Shown here one piece after another: positions 1 to 7,873 of a DNA stretch of 23,037 nucleotides (within the stretch, counting starts at the first letter, position 1; every line of letters starts with the position of its first letter). The stretch spans positions 1 through 23,037 of the forward strand of contig CAZADH010000073.1 of the NCBI GenBank assembly GCA_964483805.1, written 5' to 3'. Made by a program: the position numbers and the translations under genes. Below the pieces are notes generated by a model that saw only the letters and a program-made list of their open reading frames with translations, was not told the origin of the DNA and did no database searches. This stretch comes from CAZADH01 sp964483805. Its GTDB lineage: Bacteria > Muiribacteriota > Ozemobacteria > Ozemobacterales > Ozemobacteraceae.

Positions 1-2
1 GC

Positions 3-473
3 GAGCGTATGTCGGAACATGCGTTGATGCGCAGCCCGAGTGTCGCCGCGCGGGCTGACGCAGGGCGATTCATCGAGACGAGACGGTTCGGCCTCGATGC
101 GCGACACACCCGGCCCGTGCCGTTCGGCAGCCTGATCATGACGGGCGAATTCACGGTCGGCCGGGACGAGGCCGATGACGTGGCGTCGCAACTGGTTCAG
201 GTCGACCTGTTGCGCCGCGACCGCAAACTCGGGTTCGCCCTGCAATACCGACGCTTCTGGCAGGACATTGGTGCCGGTCCGGCGATGTCGATGACCGATA
301 CGTTGCCGGGTCGGACCGATGCATCGCTGATCGGCGAAGTCACCTGGTACTTTCGCAACGACATCGGCAACAGCAATCTGCACTGGGTGAAGCTCAACAT
401 CGAGCGGCAGGTCGAGCGCCAGACCGGAACCCCCGGTGTCATCACCACAGTCCAATACTACCGGTACTGGTAG
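3..473 (+). CDS. C-terminal part of a porin-like outer-membrane beta-barrel protein (partial)
   Basis: The reading frame is already open at the window edge, so the first ATG inside (position 9) is probably internal and the gene starts outside. The visible part has alternating polar/hydrophobic stretches rich in aromatic residues, and ends in YYRYW. A terminal aromatic residue on an amphipathic strand is the usual C-terminal signature of outer-membrane barrels recognised by BamA. The strand-turn pattern around GEVTWYF, the turn NDIGNSN, and then WVKLNIERQ resembles the last strands of phosphate-selective-porin-like proteins. The next gene starts 16 bases after its stop, so the two are probably co-transcribed with the ABC transporter genes downstream. 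The substrate cannot be read from this fragment. An unrelated exported beta protein remains possible. Confidence 0.55.
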   Translation, partial: ERMSEHALMRSPSVAARADAGRFIETRRFGLDARHTRPVPFGSLIMTGEFTVGRDEADDVASQLVQVDLLRRDRKLGFALQYRRFWQDIGAGPAMSMTDTLPGRTDASLIGEVTWYFRNDIGNSNLHWVKLNIERQVERQTGTPGVITTVQYYRYW

Positions 474-489
474 ACGAGGAGGTTCCATC

Positions 490-1194
490 GTGAAACCCGC
501 GCACGTCTTGGTTCTCGTCGGTTTCGTGGTGTCTTCGTTTGTATTTACAACATCGCTCTTCGCGGCGATCGGTTGCACGCTCAACAACCCCGCCCAGGAC
601 CTCAAGTTCCTGTATCCCGAGGTCACCAGCTTCAAGGAGGAAGTCCGCGAATTGCGTCAGATGCCCGGCGGTGCCGACCTCTACGCCGGTTTGAAGGAAC
701 GCCTCGGCGGCGATCTCGATCCGGTCTATGAGGCCTTCGATACGCCGTACACGGTGTACTCGGTCTTCAAGGACACGACGCGTATCGGTTATGTCCATGG
801 TGTCAATGTTCCGGGGCGCGGTGGCGTCATCCAGGTGTTTCTGGCCACCGATCCGCAGACCGGCGAGATCCGCGACTTCTTCTTCCAACGGATCGAGAGT
901 CGGGCTGCCCGCGCTCTCAAGGACAAACAGTTCCGGGCGCGGTTCCGCAGTCTGAGCCTGGCGGATTTCTACAAACATGACTACTTCGTCGTCGCCGATC
1001 CGACCAATCCGGCGGACAAGCTTGCCGGCTTGAACCCGCCGAATCCCGAGCCAGACCTCGTCGCCGACTTCAATGCGTCGTTGCGCGGCATCCGCAAGAA
1101 CCTGATCCTGCTCGATCTCTTTGTCTACGAGCGCCGGGCCGAGGTCTTCTACCAGCGGACGAAAGAGCTGCTGTCGGGCCGGTCCAAGCGCTGA
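490..1194 (+). CDS. Exported FMN-binding-like protein of the transporter operon
   Basis: This 234-residue protein starts at GTG 490, chosen because a GAGGAGG sequence (475-481) lies eight bases upstream and a signal-like hydrophobic segment (residues 5-27) then begins the protein; the frame is open further upstream. Cys29, after AAIG, could be a lipidation site, although the lipobox is imperfect. Residues 87-160 (YTVYSVFKD, the glycine-rich VPGRGGVIQVF, then RDFFFQRIESRAA and SLADFYKHD) recall the FMN-binding domain of NosR/RnfG-type proteins. I see no clear S/T-G-A-T flavinylation motif, so cofactor binding is uncertain. It lies directly after the porin-like gene and before an OB-fold protein and an FtsX-type transporter, which suggests a periplasmic redox or cargo role with them. 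The family call is tentative. Confidence 0.6.
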   Translation: MKPAHVLVLVGFVVSSFVFTTSLFAAIGCTLNNPAQDLKFLYPEVTSFKEEVRELRQMPGGADLYAGLKERLGGDLDPVYEAFDTPYTVYSVFKDTTRIGYVHGVNVPGRGGVIQVFLATDPQTGEIRDFFFQRIESRAARALKDKQFRARFRSLSLADFYKHDYFVVADPTNPADKLAGLNPPNPEPDLVADFNASLRGIRKNLILLDLFVYERRAEVFYQRTKELLSGRSKR

Positions 1195-1276
1195 ACTCGT
1201 CCGGTTCCCTTCCCGCCTCCCTTCCGTTTCGCGCGGGTCCCTTGCGCTGCGCGCCCCCCCCACACATCGCGCATCC

Positions 1277-1302
1277 GTGCGTCGGCTCGTGGGCCGACGT
1301 GC
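1277..1302 (+). promoter_or_regulatory. Hairpin in the leader of the OB-fold gene
   Basis: GTCGGC (1281-1286) pairs with GCCGAC (1293-1298), and the stem extends outward by C-G and G-U pairs to about 1277/1302. A TTTTT run and the GGAGG ribosome site of the next gene follow within about 15 bases. It might attenuate or tune expression inside the operon, or process the mRNA between genes. The distance from stem to T-run is too long for a classic terminator. Confidence 0.25.
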
Positions 1303-1326
1303 AGTCAGCCTTTTTGGAGGTTTGCC

Positions 1327-1704
1327 ATGAAGAAGATTCTCGCATTGTCTGCTCTCATTCTGGTCGTGGGCCTGGGCGCGGCCTTCGTCGCCCTGCGGTC
1401 TGCCGAAGTTCACGGGGCCCCGTTTCGGGTGCCGACGCTCACGCCGCTGGCCGAGGTCATCGCCAGTCCGGTTGCCCATCTTGGCGCCGACCTGCGCGTC
1501 GAAGGCCGCATCACGCGCCAGTGCCCGAGTTCCGGGTGCTGGTTCTTCCTGGACGATGGCTCCGGGCGGCAGTTGCGGGTCGAGTTGGGGCACCTGGGGA
1601 AGAAGTTCCCCCAGCACGTGGGCGGAGTGGCCGAGGTCGAAGGGCGGCTTCTGCAGAACGGACAGACCCTCGAGATCGTCGGCAATGGGGTCCGTTTCCG
1701 ATAG
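1327..1704 (+). CDS. Small exported OB-fold protein with a CPSSGC motif
   Basis: The protein has 125 residues and starts at an ATG with GGAGG seven bases upstream. Residues 1-22 form a signal peptide or single membrane anchor (KK then a long hydrophobic stretch). The rest reads as a compact beta-barrel of OB type: LRVEGRITRQ, then C66-PSSG-C71-WFFLDDGSG, then QLRVELG and VAEVEGRLLQNGQTLEIVG. The C-P-x-x-G-C-W followed by an acidic/glycine turn resembles small periplasmic proteins of the DUF4920 type, whose function is not established. The two cysteines could bind a metal or form a disulfide in the periplasm. Its place between an FMN-binding-like protein and an FtsX-type permease suggests it works with the transporter. 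The fold call is by pattern and is moderately certain. Confidence 0.68.
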   Translation: MKKILALSALILVVGLGAAFVALRSAEVHGAPFRVPTLTPLAEVIASPVAHLGADLRVEGRITRQCPSSGCWFFLDDGSGRQLRVELGHLGKKFPQHVGGVAEVEGRLLQNGQTLEIVGNGVRFR

Positions 1705-1733
1705 TCCTGAGAAACTGATGAGGAGAGAACCCG

Positions 1734-2978
1734 ATGGGTTTCATCAAGCTTGCAATACGAAATATGACATACCGTCCGGTCCGGACCGGACTCACTCTCG
1801 TCGGCATCGCGCTGGCCGTGGCGGTTGCCGTCAGCCTGATCGGCTTCAATCTCGGCTACCGGCAGTCGATCAATGCCAGCATCGACAAGCTCGGTTTCCA
1901 GGTCATGCTGATGGCCAAGGGCTGTCCCTATGAAGCGGCCACGATGATGCTCAAGGGCGGGACAGGCCTGCTTTACCTGCCAACGACAACTTTTGATGAA
2001 GTCAGGAACGACCCGGAACTTGCGGCGATCACGCCGATCTTCGTCGGGGTCGCCCAGAAGGAAGGCAGCGGTCTTCGCGACGACTCGAGTTCGTCCTTCG
2101 TCATTCTCAGCGGCATCGAGACGCCGAGTTTCCTGGCGATGAAACCGTGGTTGACCTTCTCGGAGCGGCCAGGAGCGGCGGGTGGCCGCTGGTTCACGCC
2201 CGATTCACCCACCGAGGTTGTCATGGGATTCGAGGTCGCCGAGTTCGAGCAGCGCAAGGTCGGCGACGTCTTCTACGCGACGGTCACGCCGCAAGGAAAG
2301 ACGGAGCCGCAGACCCACGAGTTCAAGGTCGTCGGCATCCTCGAACGCACCGGCACCCAGGATGACGGGACGGTGTTCCTGTCCCTGGCGACGGCGCGGC
2401 GGGTGTTCGATCGTCCCCACGAACTGACGATCGTCGGGGTCAAGCTCAAGGAGTTCTCGGGCGTGCGCCTGCGCGAGTTCGAGAAGCGGTGGGCCAGGCT
2501 TCCCGAGGTTCAGGTGGTGAGTCTGCAACAGGTCAAGACGACCCTCGTCAGTCTCGTCGAAACGGCGCAGACCATGATTGCCGCCGTCGCGGTGATCGCG
2601 ATCATCGTTGCCATCATTGGCGTCATCAATACGATCCTGATGAGCGTTACCGAACGGACCGGTGAGATCGGCATCATGAAAGCCATTGGCGCAACGCGTG
2701 GCGACATCTTCCAGTTGATCTGGCTCGAGACGCTGTTCCTGTGCCTTGCCGGCGGCACCCTCGGCTGTGTCGGGGCTGTGCTCGGCTCACGCGCGGTCGA
2801 GGGCGCCCTGCGTTCCCTGATCGACATCGGGGTCCAGGATTCGATCGTCGCCATCACGGGGCCAACACTGCTCGGCGCGCTTCTCGGCGCGGCGGTGATC
2901 GGGGTGTTTGCCGGCCTGTACCCGGCATGGCGTGCGGCCTCGTTGCGCCCCATCGAGGCGATCCGCGCCGGCGAGTGA
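1734..2978 (+). CDS. ABC transporter permease, MacB/FtsX family
   Basis: This 414-residue inner-membrane permease starts at an ATG behind GAGGAGAG (six-base spacing). It has the standard layout: one N-terminal membrane helix (about residues 15-38), a large periplasmic MacB-type domain (about 40-270), then three helices (about 278-302, 330-355 and 375-397). The family motif TERTGEIGIMKAIGATRGDI (306-325) is the coupling region that contacts the ATPase, and the protein ends in RPIEAIRAGE as FtsX-type permeases do. Residues 62-76 hold an unusual cysteine-containing stretch, K-G-C64-P-Y-E-A-A-T, just after the first helix. Such transporters use ATP-driven movement of the periplasmic domain to move lipids, lipoproteins or small molecules; the cargo is unknown. 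Its ATPase follows 19 bases after the stop. Confidence 0.93.
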   Translation: MGFIKLAIRNMTYRPVRTGLTLVGIALAVAVAVSLIGFNLGYRQSINASIDKLGFQVMLMAKGCPYEAATMMLKGGTGLLYLPTTTFDEVRNDPELAAITPIFVGVAQKEGSGLRDDSSSSFVILSGIETPSFLAMKPWLTFSERPGAAGGRWFTPDSPTEVVMGFEVAEFEQRKVGDVFYATVTPQGKTEPQTHEFKVVGILERTGTQDDGTVFLSLATARRVFDRPHELTIVGVKLKEFSGVRLREFEKRWARLPEVQVVSLQQVKTTLVSLVETAQTMIAAVAVIAIIVAIIGVINTILMSVTERTGEIGIMKAIGATRGDIFQLIWLETLFLCLAGGTLGCVGAVLGSRAVEGALRSLIDIGVQDSIVAITGPTLLGALLGAAVIGVFAGLYPAWRAASLRPIEAIRAGE

Positions 2979-2997
2979 CGCCAAGGAGAACACAATC

Positions 2998-3723
2998 ATG
3001 TCCACCGATGTCCGCCCCGTCGAAGTCGTGATCCAGGCCCGCGGCCTCAAACGCCACTATCACCGGGGCAGCGAAACTGTCCGGGCCCTGGACGGCGTCG
3101 ACCTGGACGTTCGTGTTGGCGAGATGGTCGCCATTGTCGGTCCGTCCGGTTCGGGCAAGACGACGCTGATCAACCTGCTCTCATGCCTCGACGCACCCGA
3201 TGCCGGGAGCCTGTTGCTCGCGGACCAGGCCGTGGGCCTCATGGGCGAAGAGGACCTGACCGGGGTGCGTCGTGGCCGCATTGGCTACGTGTTCCAGAAG
3301 TTCCACCTGTTGCCCGCTCTCACCGTCGCCGAGAATGTCGAATTGCCGCAACTGTTTCTCGGTCAGGCGATCGATCGCAGCCGCACCATCGAACTTCTGC
3401 GTCTGGTCGATCTGGAGAATCGGGCCAACCACCTGCCGCGCGAGTTGTCGGGCGGTCAGATGCAACGCGTGGCCATTGCCCGGGCCCTGATGACCAGGCC
3501 GCGCATTCTGATCGCCGATGAACCCACGGGGAACCTCGACCGCGCCAATGGTGAAGCCATTTTCGCGCTGATGCGGCGCCTGGTCGAACGCGAGGGCCTC
3601 GCCGTGATCGTCACCACCCACAACCATCACCTGAGTTTTCAGGCCGATCGCATCATCACCCTCGAAGATGGCAGGATCATTCGCGAGGAGCGCGGTTTGG
3701 GGGAGTTGCCGCCGCATCATTGA
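2998..3723 (+). CDS. ABC transporter ATP-binding protein, LolD/MacB type
   Basis: The protein has 241 residues. The ATG at 2998 was chosen over an in-frame upstream ATG because AAGGAG lies nine bases before it and because residues 11 onward then match the normal ATPase N-terminus. Walker A is GPSGSGKTT (48-56), the Q-loop is Q100, the signature is LSGGQMQ (150-156), Walker B is ILIADEP with catalytic Glu175, the D-loop follows at GNLD, and the switch histidine is H208. The length and the LPALTVAENVELP segment fit the LolD/MacB/FtsE branch that pairs with FtsX-like permeases. It powers the permease encoded just upstream. It is the last gene of the operon; the next gene is convergent. Confidence 0.95.
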   Translation: MSTDVRPVEVVIQARGLKRHYHRGSETVRALDGVDLDVRVGEMVAIVGPSGSGKTTLINLLSCLDAPDAGSLLLADQAVGLMGEEDLTGVRRGRIGYVFQKFHLLPALTVAENVELPQLFLGQAIDRSRTIELLRLVDLENRANHLPRELSGGQMQRVAIARALMTRPRILIADEPTGNLDRANGEAIFALMRRLVEREGLAVIVTTHNHHLSFQADRIITLEDGRIIREERGLGELPPHH

Positions 3724-3725
3724 CA

Positions 3726-3751
3726 GGTGGCCCGCCTCGGGCGGGGTCACC
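3726..3751 (+). terminator. Possible hairpin terminator after the ABC operon
   Basis: GGTG and CCCGCC (3726-3736) can pair with GGCGGG and CACC (3740-3751) around a three-base loop, with a small internal bulge. The hairpin starts just after the ATPase stop and lies between convergent genes. No T-run follows, so it may stabilise the 3' end or assist termination rather than act as a classic intrinsic terminator. Confidence 0.3.
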
Positions 3752-3849
3752 AGAACCGATGACCAGCTCGCCATCACTTGCACAGACACAGGTTTCGACA
3801 TGTGCCCCGATGGTCCGCATAGTCGTGACCACCGCACCACCGCAGCCGG

Positions 3850-6459
3850 TCAGGACCGGTCCAGGGTAGCCCGGAGCCGCTCGGCCAATTCCTCGACAGT
3901 GAATGGTTTCTGCAGGAACCCGGTTCCCGGCTCCAAGCGCCCACTCTTGGCAATGATCTCGGCGGTGTACCCCGACATGTAGAGCACCCGGATGCCCGGG
4001 CGGAGTGCCACAATCTTCTCATACAGTTCGCGACCGCTCATCGTCGGCATGATGACGTCGGTGAGCAACAGGTCGATCGGCCCAGGGTGTTGCGCCAGCA
4101 CATCGAGAACGCCCTGAGGGGTCCCAGACGTCAATACATTGTAACCCAGATTCGTCAGCATGGTCTCTGCCAGTTGCCGCACCGTCGCCTCGTCCTCGGC
4201 GAGCAGAATGGTCTCGCACCCGCGCGGTATCACCGCAACTTTCTCGCCAGCCCGGGAGTCGTCCCGGATCGCAGTCGCGGTCGCGGCAGGCAACCAGACG
4301 AAGAAGGTCGCGCCCCGCCCAGGTTGCGACTCGACCTCGATGTGCCCACGGTGCTGTTTGACAATGCCATACACCGTCGCCAGACCGAGACCCGCCCCGT
4401 GCCCCATGGCCTTGGTCGTGAAGAACGGTTCGAAGACGTGGGCCCGCACCTCCGGCGCCAACCCTACACCGGTATCGGCAACGACCAGACGCACGTAGTC
4501 GCCAGGAACCATCTGCGCACGATCACCGGCCGCCACCTTGACCGCACTCGCCCGCAGACTCAACGTGCCGCCATCGGGCATCGCATCCTGGGCATTCATC
4601 GCCAGGTTCATGAGAATCTGTTCGATCTGGTTGCGATCGCCCAGCACCCGGGGCAACCCCGGCGCCACGTCGAACGACATGGCGATGTTCTCACGCAGGG
4701 TCCGGCGCAGCAATCGACCAAAACCGGCGACCACGAGATTGAGGTCGAGCGCCCGCAACTCGAGCACCTGCTTGCGACCGAACGCCATCAACTGCTGTAC
4801 GAGCGAGCGAGCACGCTCGCACGATACCACCATCTCGCCCACGTTGATGCGGTCCCGATCGCTCAGCGACGTGCCCTGCAACAGCAACTCGCAATACCCC
4901 ATGATCGGCGTCAACAGGTTGTTGAAGTCGTGAGCCACCCCACCGGCCAGCAGGCCGATTGCTTCGATCCGCCGCGATTGCGCGAGTTGTTCCTCTTTCT
5001 CGACCAGGGCCCGCACCATGCCGTTGACACTGCGCGCCAGCGTTTCGAGCTCACCGCCGGCGTCGGTGGCCACTTCCCGCCATTCTCCGGCACGCCCGAG
5101 CCGGTCGATGTCGGCAATCATGCGATTGAGCGGCGCCGAACTGCGCCAGCCCAAGAAGGTGCCCACCACGCCCGCCACCAGGGCCACCAGGACCACCAGC
5201 AATGCAAAGGTCAGCGCACTGTGGCGGAACCCGTTGGTGATGGTCTCCTGGGCCGACCGGATGACGCTCGCCGCCTGGCGAACCGGCAACACCAGGCCCA
5301 GGCTCCACCCGGCCTCGCCAATCGGGGCATAGGCAACGATCTTCTCTTCACCGCCCAAGCGCACCACGGCCGATCCCGTGGCCTGCTCGGTCATGTGCCC
5401 GATCATCGTGCCGAGCGCGGGGGTCGGGTGATGGGTCAACGGAACCGCCAGGGCGGCAAGCATTTCCGGGGTCCATCCGGTTCCCTCGTCACGGTGCATT
5501 TTCGCGAGAGCCTGCCGCTGCAGCGGCTCCCAACTCAGGTCTGCGATTGCCGGCTCGGTGAGAGCCAAGGGCAGGCCCTCGCCCGAGATGAGAAACGCAT
5601 AACCCCCGTTCTCGAACTGCAGATCCTGCACCAGTTTTGTAAATACACTGCACAACAGATCGATGCCCATGGTTCCGGCGAACTTGTCGTTCTCATACAC
5701 CGGCGCGACGCAACTGGTCATCCACACCTTCTTGATGGCATCGACGTAGGGTGCCATCCAGCGGGTCAGCCGTGCGGGATTGCTCGCGGGTCCGAACCCA
5801 CACACGTATTCTTCGCGGTTCTCGTCGAGGTCGTTGAACCCGGGATTCACCTGAAGACGCGCGCCGTAATCGTTGGGATACGTGCAGGCCACGCCGGCGG
5901 TGGTGACGATCCAGACCAGTTCACAGGCGGTCTGATACTGCTCGTACATCGTCATCATCGCCGGCACCAGCGCCATCGACTGCCGGCAACGCTGGGCCAC
6001 GAGCTGCCTCTGGGCCGGGTCGCTGCGCACCTGGTCCATCACCGCGCGGCGAACCCAGATGCTGCCCCGATAACCTCGCCGCTCCCAGTTGGCAAACGCG
6101 CCCCACTGCGGGTGCAGATAGCCGCAGGCCGGCAAACCCGCCGTGTCGCGGTCGGGATACAGGTTGCTTAGATACGGCCCGCACAATTCACCTTCGTGTG
6201 CCATCACCAATTGCGCCTGCGAGGCCAGCATGGTCACGTCAGCCCGGTACGTTCGCAGGAAACGGCCCAGTAGATCGGCCTTGTCGATGGCCGATTCACA
6301 CAGGCGTTGCCGGGTCGCGTGCAGCAAGGTGTCGGCGCTCTGCTCGAGCGCGCGATCGGCCGCGGTTTGCATGACCAGAAAGCCCGAGATCCCCAATAGG
6401 ATCGTCGGCAATACGGCGGCCATGACCACGGCCAGCATGATGCGGGTAGTGATACGCAT
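3850..6459 (-). CDS. Hybrid sensor histidine kinase with periplasmic sensor and C-terminal receiver
   Basis: This 869-residue kinase starts at the ATG at 6459, chosen because GAGGAG lies a few bases upstream and the first helix then begins at residue 3. Order: membrane helix (3-31); a large periplasmic region of double-Cache type (about 35-400); second helix (413-436); HAMP linker (about 437-490); HisKA with GGVAHDFNN and phospho-accepting His510; HATPase with N-box Asn622, DTGVGL (662-667) and GHGAGLGLATVYGIV; and a receiver domain (about 748-869) with LLLTDVIMP, phospho-acceptor Asp801, and conserved Lys851. The sensor region is rich in cysteines. No response regulator with a DNA-binding domain is adjacent, so output probably passes by phosphorelay to a regulator elsewhere. 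The ligand is unknown. It ends 126 bases from the convergent ABC operon. Confidence 0.95.
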   Translation of the reverse strand: MRITTRIMLAVVMAAVLPTILLGISGFLVMQTAADRALEQSADTLLHATRQRLCESAIDKADLLGRFLRTYRADVTMLASQAQLVMAHEGELCGPYLSNLYPDRDTAGLPACGYLHPQWGAFANWERRGYRGSIWVRRAVMDQVRSDPAQRQLVAQRCRQSMALVPAMMTMYEQYQTACELVWIVTTAGVACTYPNDYGARLQVNPGFNDLDENREEYVCGFGPASNPARLTRWMAPYVDAIKKVWMTSCVAPVYENDKFAGTMGIDLLCSVFTKLVQDLQFENGGYAFLISGEGLPLALTEPAIADLSWEPLQRQALAKMHRDEGTGWTPEMLAALAVPLTHHPTPALGTMIGHMTEQATGSAVVRLGGEEKIVAYAPIGEAGWSLGLVLPVRQAASVIRSAQETITNGFRHSALTFALLVVLVALVAGVVGTFLGWRSSAPLNRMIADIDRLGRAGEWREVATDAGGELETLARSVNGMVRALVEKEEQLAQSRRIEAIGLLAGGVAHDFNNLLTPIMGYCELLLQGTSLSDRDRINVGEMVVSCERARSLVQQLMAFGRKQVLELRALDLNLVVAGFGRLLRRTLRENIAMSFDVAPGLPRVLGDRNQIEQILMNLAMNAQDAMPDGGTLSLRASAVKVAAGDRAQMVPGDYVRLVVADTGVGLAPEVRAHVFEPFFTTKAMGHGAGLGLATVYGIVKQHRGHIEVESQPGRGATFFVWLPAATATAIRDDSRAGEKVAVIPRGCETILLAEDEATVRQLAETMLTNLGYNVLTSGTPQGVLDVLAQHPGPIDLLLTDVIMPTMSGRELYEKIVALRPGIRVLYMSGYTAEIIAKSGRLEPGTGFLQKPFTVEELAERLRATLDRS

Positions 6460-6541
6460 GCTGCTCCTCGGACGCCGACGTTCCCCCGACCCAGCGCCCC
6501 GCCGAGGTTCCATCCACCAGGAGCATCGGCCTCACCACTCA

Positions 6542-6570
6542 ATGATAACCGCGGATCCACCCCGGACCAA
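6542..6570 (-). promoter_or_regulatory. Candidate promoter of the histidine kinase gene
   Basis: On the minus strand TTGGTC (6565-6570) and TATCAT (6542-6547) are separated by 17 bases, giving a fair sigma-70-type promoter. Transcription would start near 6535, about 75 bases before the chosen start codon. The rest of the 268-base gap to the protease gene shows no ORF or strong repeat. Confidence 0.35.
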
Positions 6571-6727
6571 GCGGTTTCTCGGGCCGACCTGACCCCGTCG
6601 CCATGGTTTGCCGACCACCCAAACCGGCAGCGGAAACGACCGCAGCAGCCGATTTGTATTTACGAGAGAAATATCGCGGCATCAACGGCTGGCATCACTC
6701 CAAGCCGGAAGCGGCCGAACATCGCCG

Positions 6728-7870
6728 TCAATCGGGCCGGGGCGGGCTCGCCTTCAGTTCCCGTTTCACCGCCGCCCAGTCGACCGCAATCGGCTGATAC
6801 GACTGGTTCGCCGGCAGAGCCCGAAACAGCTCGGCCAGGTAAGCGCTGCGCTCAGCGTTCGAGGGGTGCGTCGAGACCACCGAGAGCGTCTTCTCGAGCG
6901 CCGCCGCCCCTGAACCCAACCGTTCGAAAAAGGCCGGGAACACGCGCGGATCGATCTGCGCCGCGACCAGGATCGCCACCGCACCGCGGTCGGCCTCCCG
7001 CTCAGCCTCACGACTGTACGACAGGTTGAGCAGTTCCCCGCCGAACTGCCGGAACAACTGGCCCAACCCGCCGGTGTCACCCAACAGCAAGCTGAGCACG
7101 ATCGACAGACTCGCTGACTTGAGCAGGTTCTGCACGCCGTGGCGGCGGATCGCGTGCTCACACTCGTGCGCCAGAATGCCCGCCAGCTCTTCGGGGGCTT
7201 CGCATTTCGTCAACAGACCGGTAAACACAATGACGTGACCGCCCGGCGCCGCCACCGCATTCACCACCGCCGAGTCGCACACGTACAGGCGAAACGGGAA
7301 GGGCGACTTGCTGATCCCCTTTTCGACACGCTGCCACACGGTGTTGATCGCGTCGAACACCGGACCGCTCGTCACCGTGGTGCGCCCCTTCAACAACGCC
7401 GCCGTCGTCAGCTCCCCCAACTCGCTCTCGAGTTGCGGCGGAATATAGGCAACGGCCCGTTCGGCGACATATCCCGCTCCGAAGAGAACAAACGCAATCG
7501 ACCCCACGATGAAGCCGATGAGCACAACACTCGAGAGCGTCCACAAGCGTGAGGTGTGTTGGCCCGCGCTGATCAGGCTGCGCGCAGCGGCCCGCATCGT
7601 CCCCGGGCCGTTGGCCAGTTCGCGCAAAAACGCCTCGTCGCGCAGTTGCACGTGAAACTGCTCGCCCGAGTCGGCCGGCCCCTCGATGACAATCGCCAGT
7701 TCGTCGAAACCCCCGCGCGACAGCTTCACACTGCCGTGCGGCAACACCCAACGACGACCGTCATCGAGGGTCAGCGCAAACCCGTCCATCTCGTTCGCGA
7801 CCGTGACCGGCACACTCTTGCCCGGCTCCCACGGCCCGAACGCCGACCCCTGGAACTTGCCGTCCGGCAT
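6728..7870 (-). CDS. M48-family zinc metalloprotease, membrane-anchored
   Basis: The 380-residue protein carries the zinc-binding HExxH motif as H235-E-C-E-H239, in GILAHECEHAIRRHG, and a downstream S-R-E-A-E290-x-E-A-D-R segment supplying the third ligand, Glu290. This is the M48 (Ste24/HtpX/BepA-like) arrangement. THPSNAERSAYL (335-346) is the usual C-terminal M48 motif. Residues 1-95 form a separate beta-rich domain before a single membrane helix (about 110-136), so the protease domain is probably outside the membrane on one face. Members act in membrane or envelope protein quality control. The start lies three bases after the stop of the AIM24-like gene, which precedes it in transcription, so the two are almost certainly one operon. 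Confidence 0.93.
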   Translation of the reverse strand: MPDGKFQGSAFGPWEPGKSVPVTVANEMDGFALTLDDGRRWVLPHGSVKLSRGGFDELAIVIEGPADSGEQFHVQLRDEAFLRELANGPGTMRAAARSLISAGQHTSRLWTLSSVVLIGFIVGSIAFVLFGAGYVAERAVAYIPPQLESELGELTTAALLKGRTTVTSGPVFDAINTVWQRVEKGISKSPFPFRLYVCDSAVVNAVAAPGGHVIVFTGLLTKCEAPEELAGILAHECEHAIRRHGVQNLLKSASLSIVLSLLLGDTGGLGQLFRQFGGELLNLSYSREAEREADRGAVAILVAAQIDPRVFPAFFERLGSGAAALEKTLSVVSTHPSNAERSAYLAELFRALPANQSYQPIAVDWAAVKRELKASPPRPD

Positions 7871-7873
7871 GCG

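Noticed and set aside
442..1617. 391-residue open frame on the minus strand opposite the transporter operon
   Set aside because: It runs across two plus-strand genes and their ribosome sites and is Arg/Glu-rich without motifs.
4087..6171. 694-residue open frame on the plus strand, antisense to the histidine kinase
   Set aside because: It is low-complexity (His, Arg, Gln rich), has no domain motif, and lies fully opposite a kinase with every catalytic motif; it is a high-GC shadow frame.
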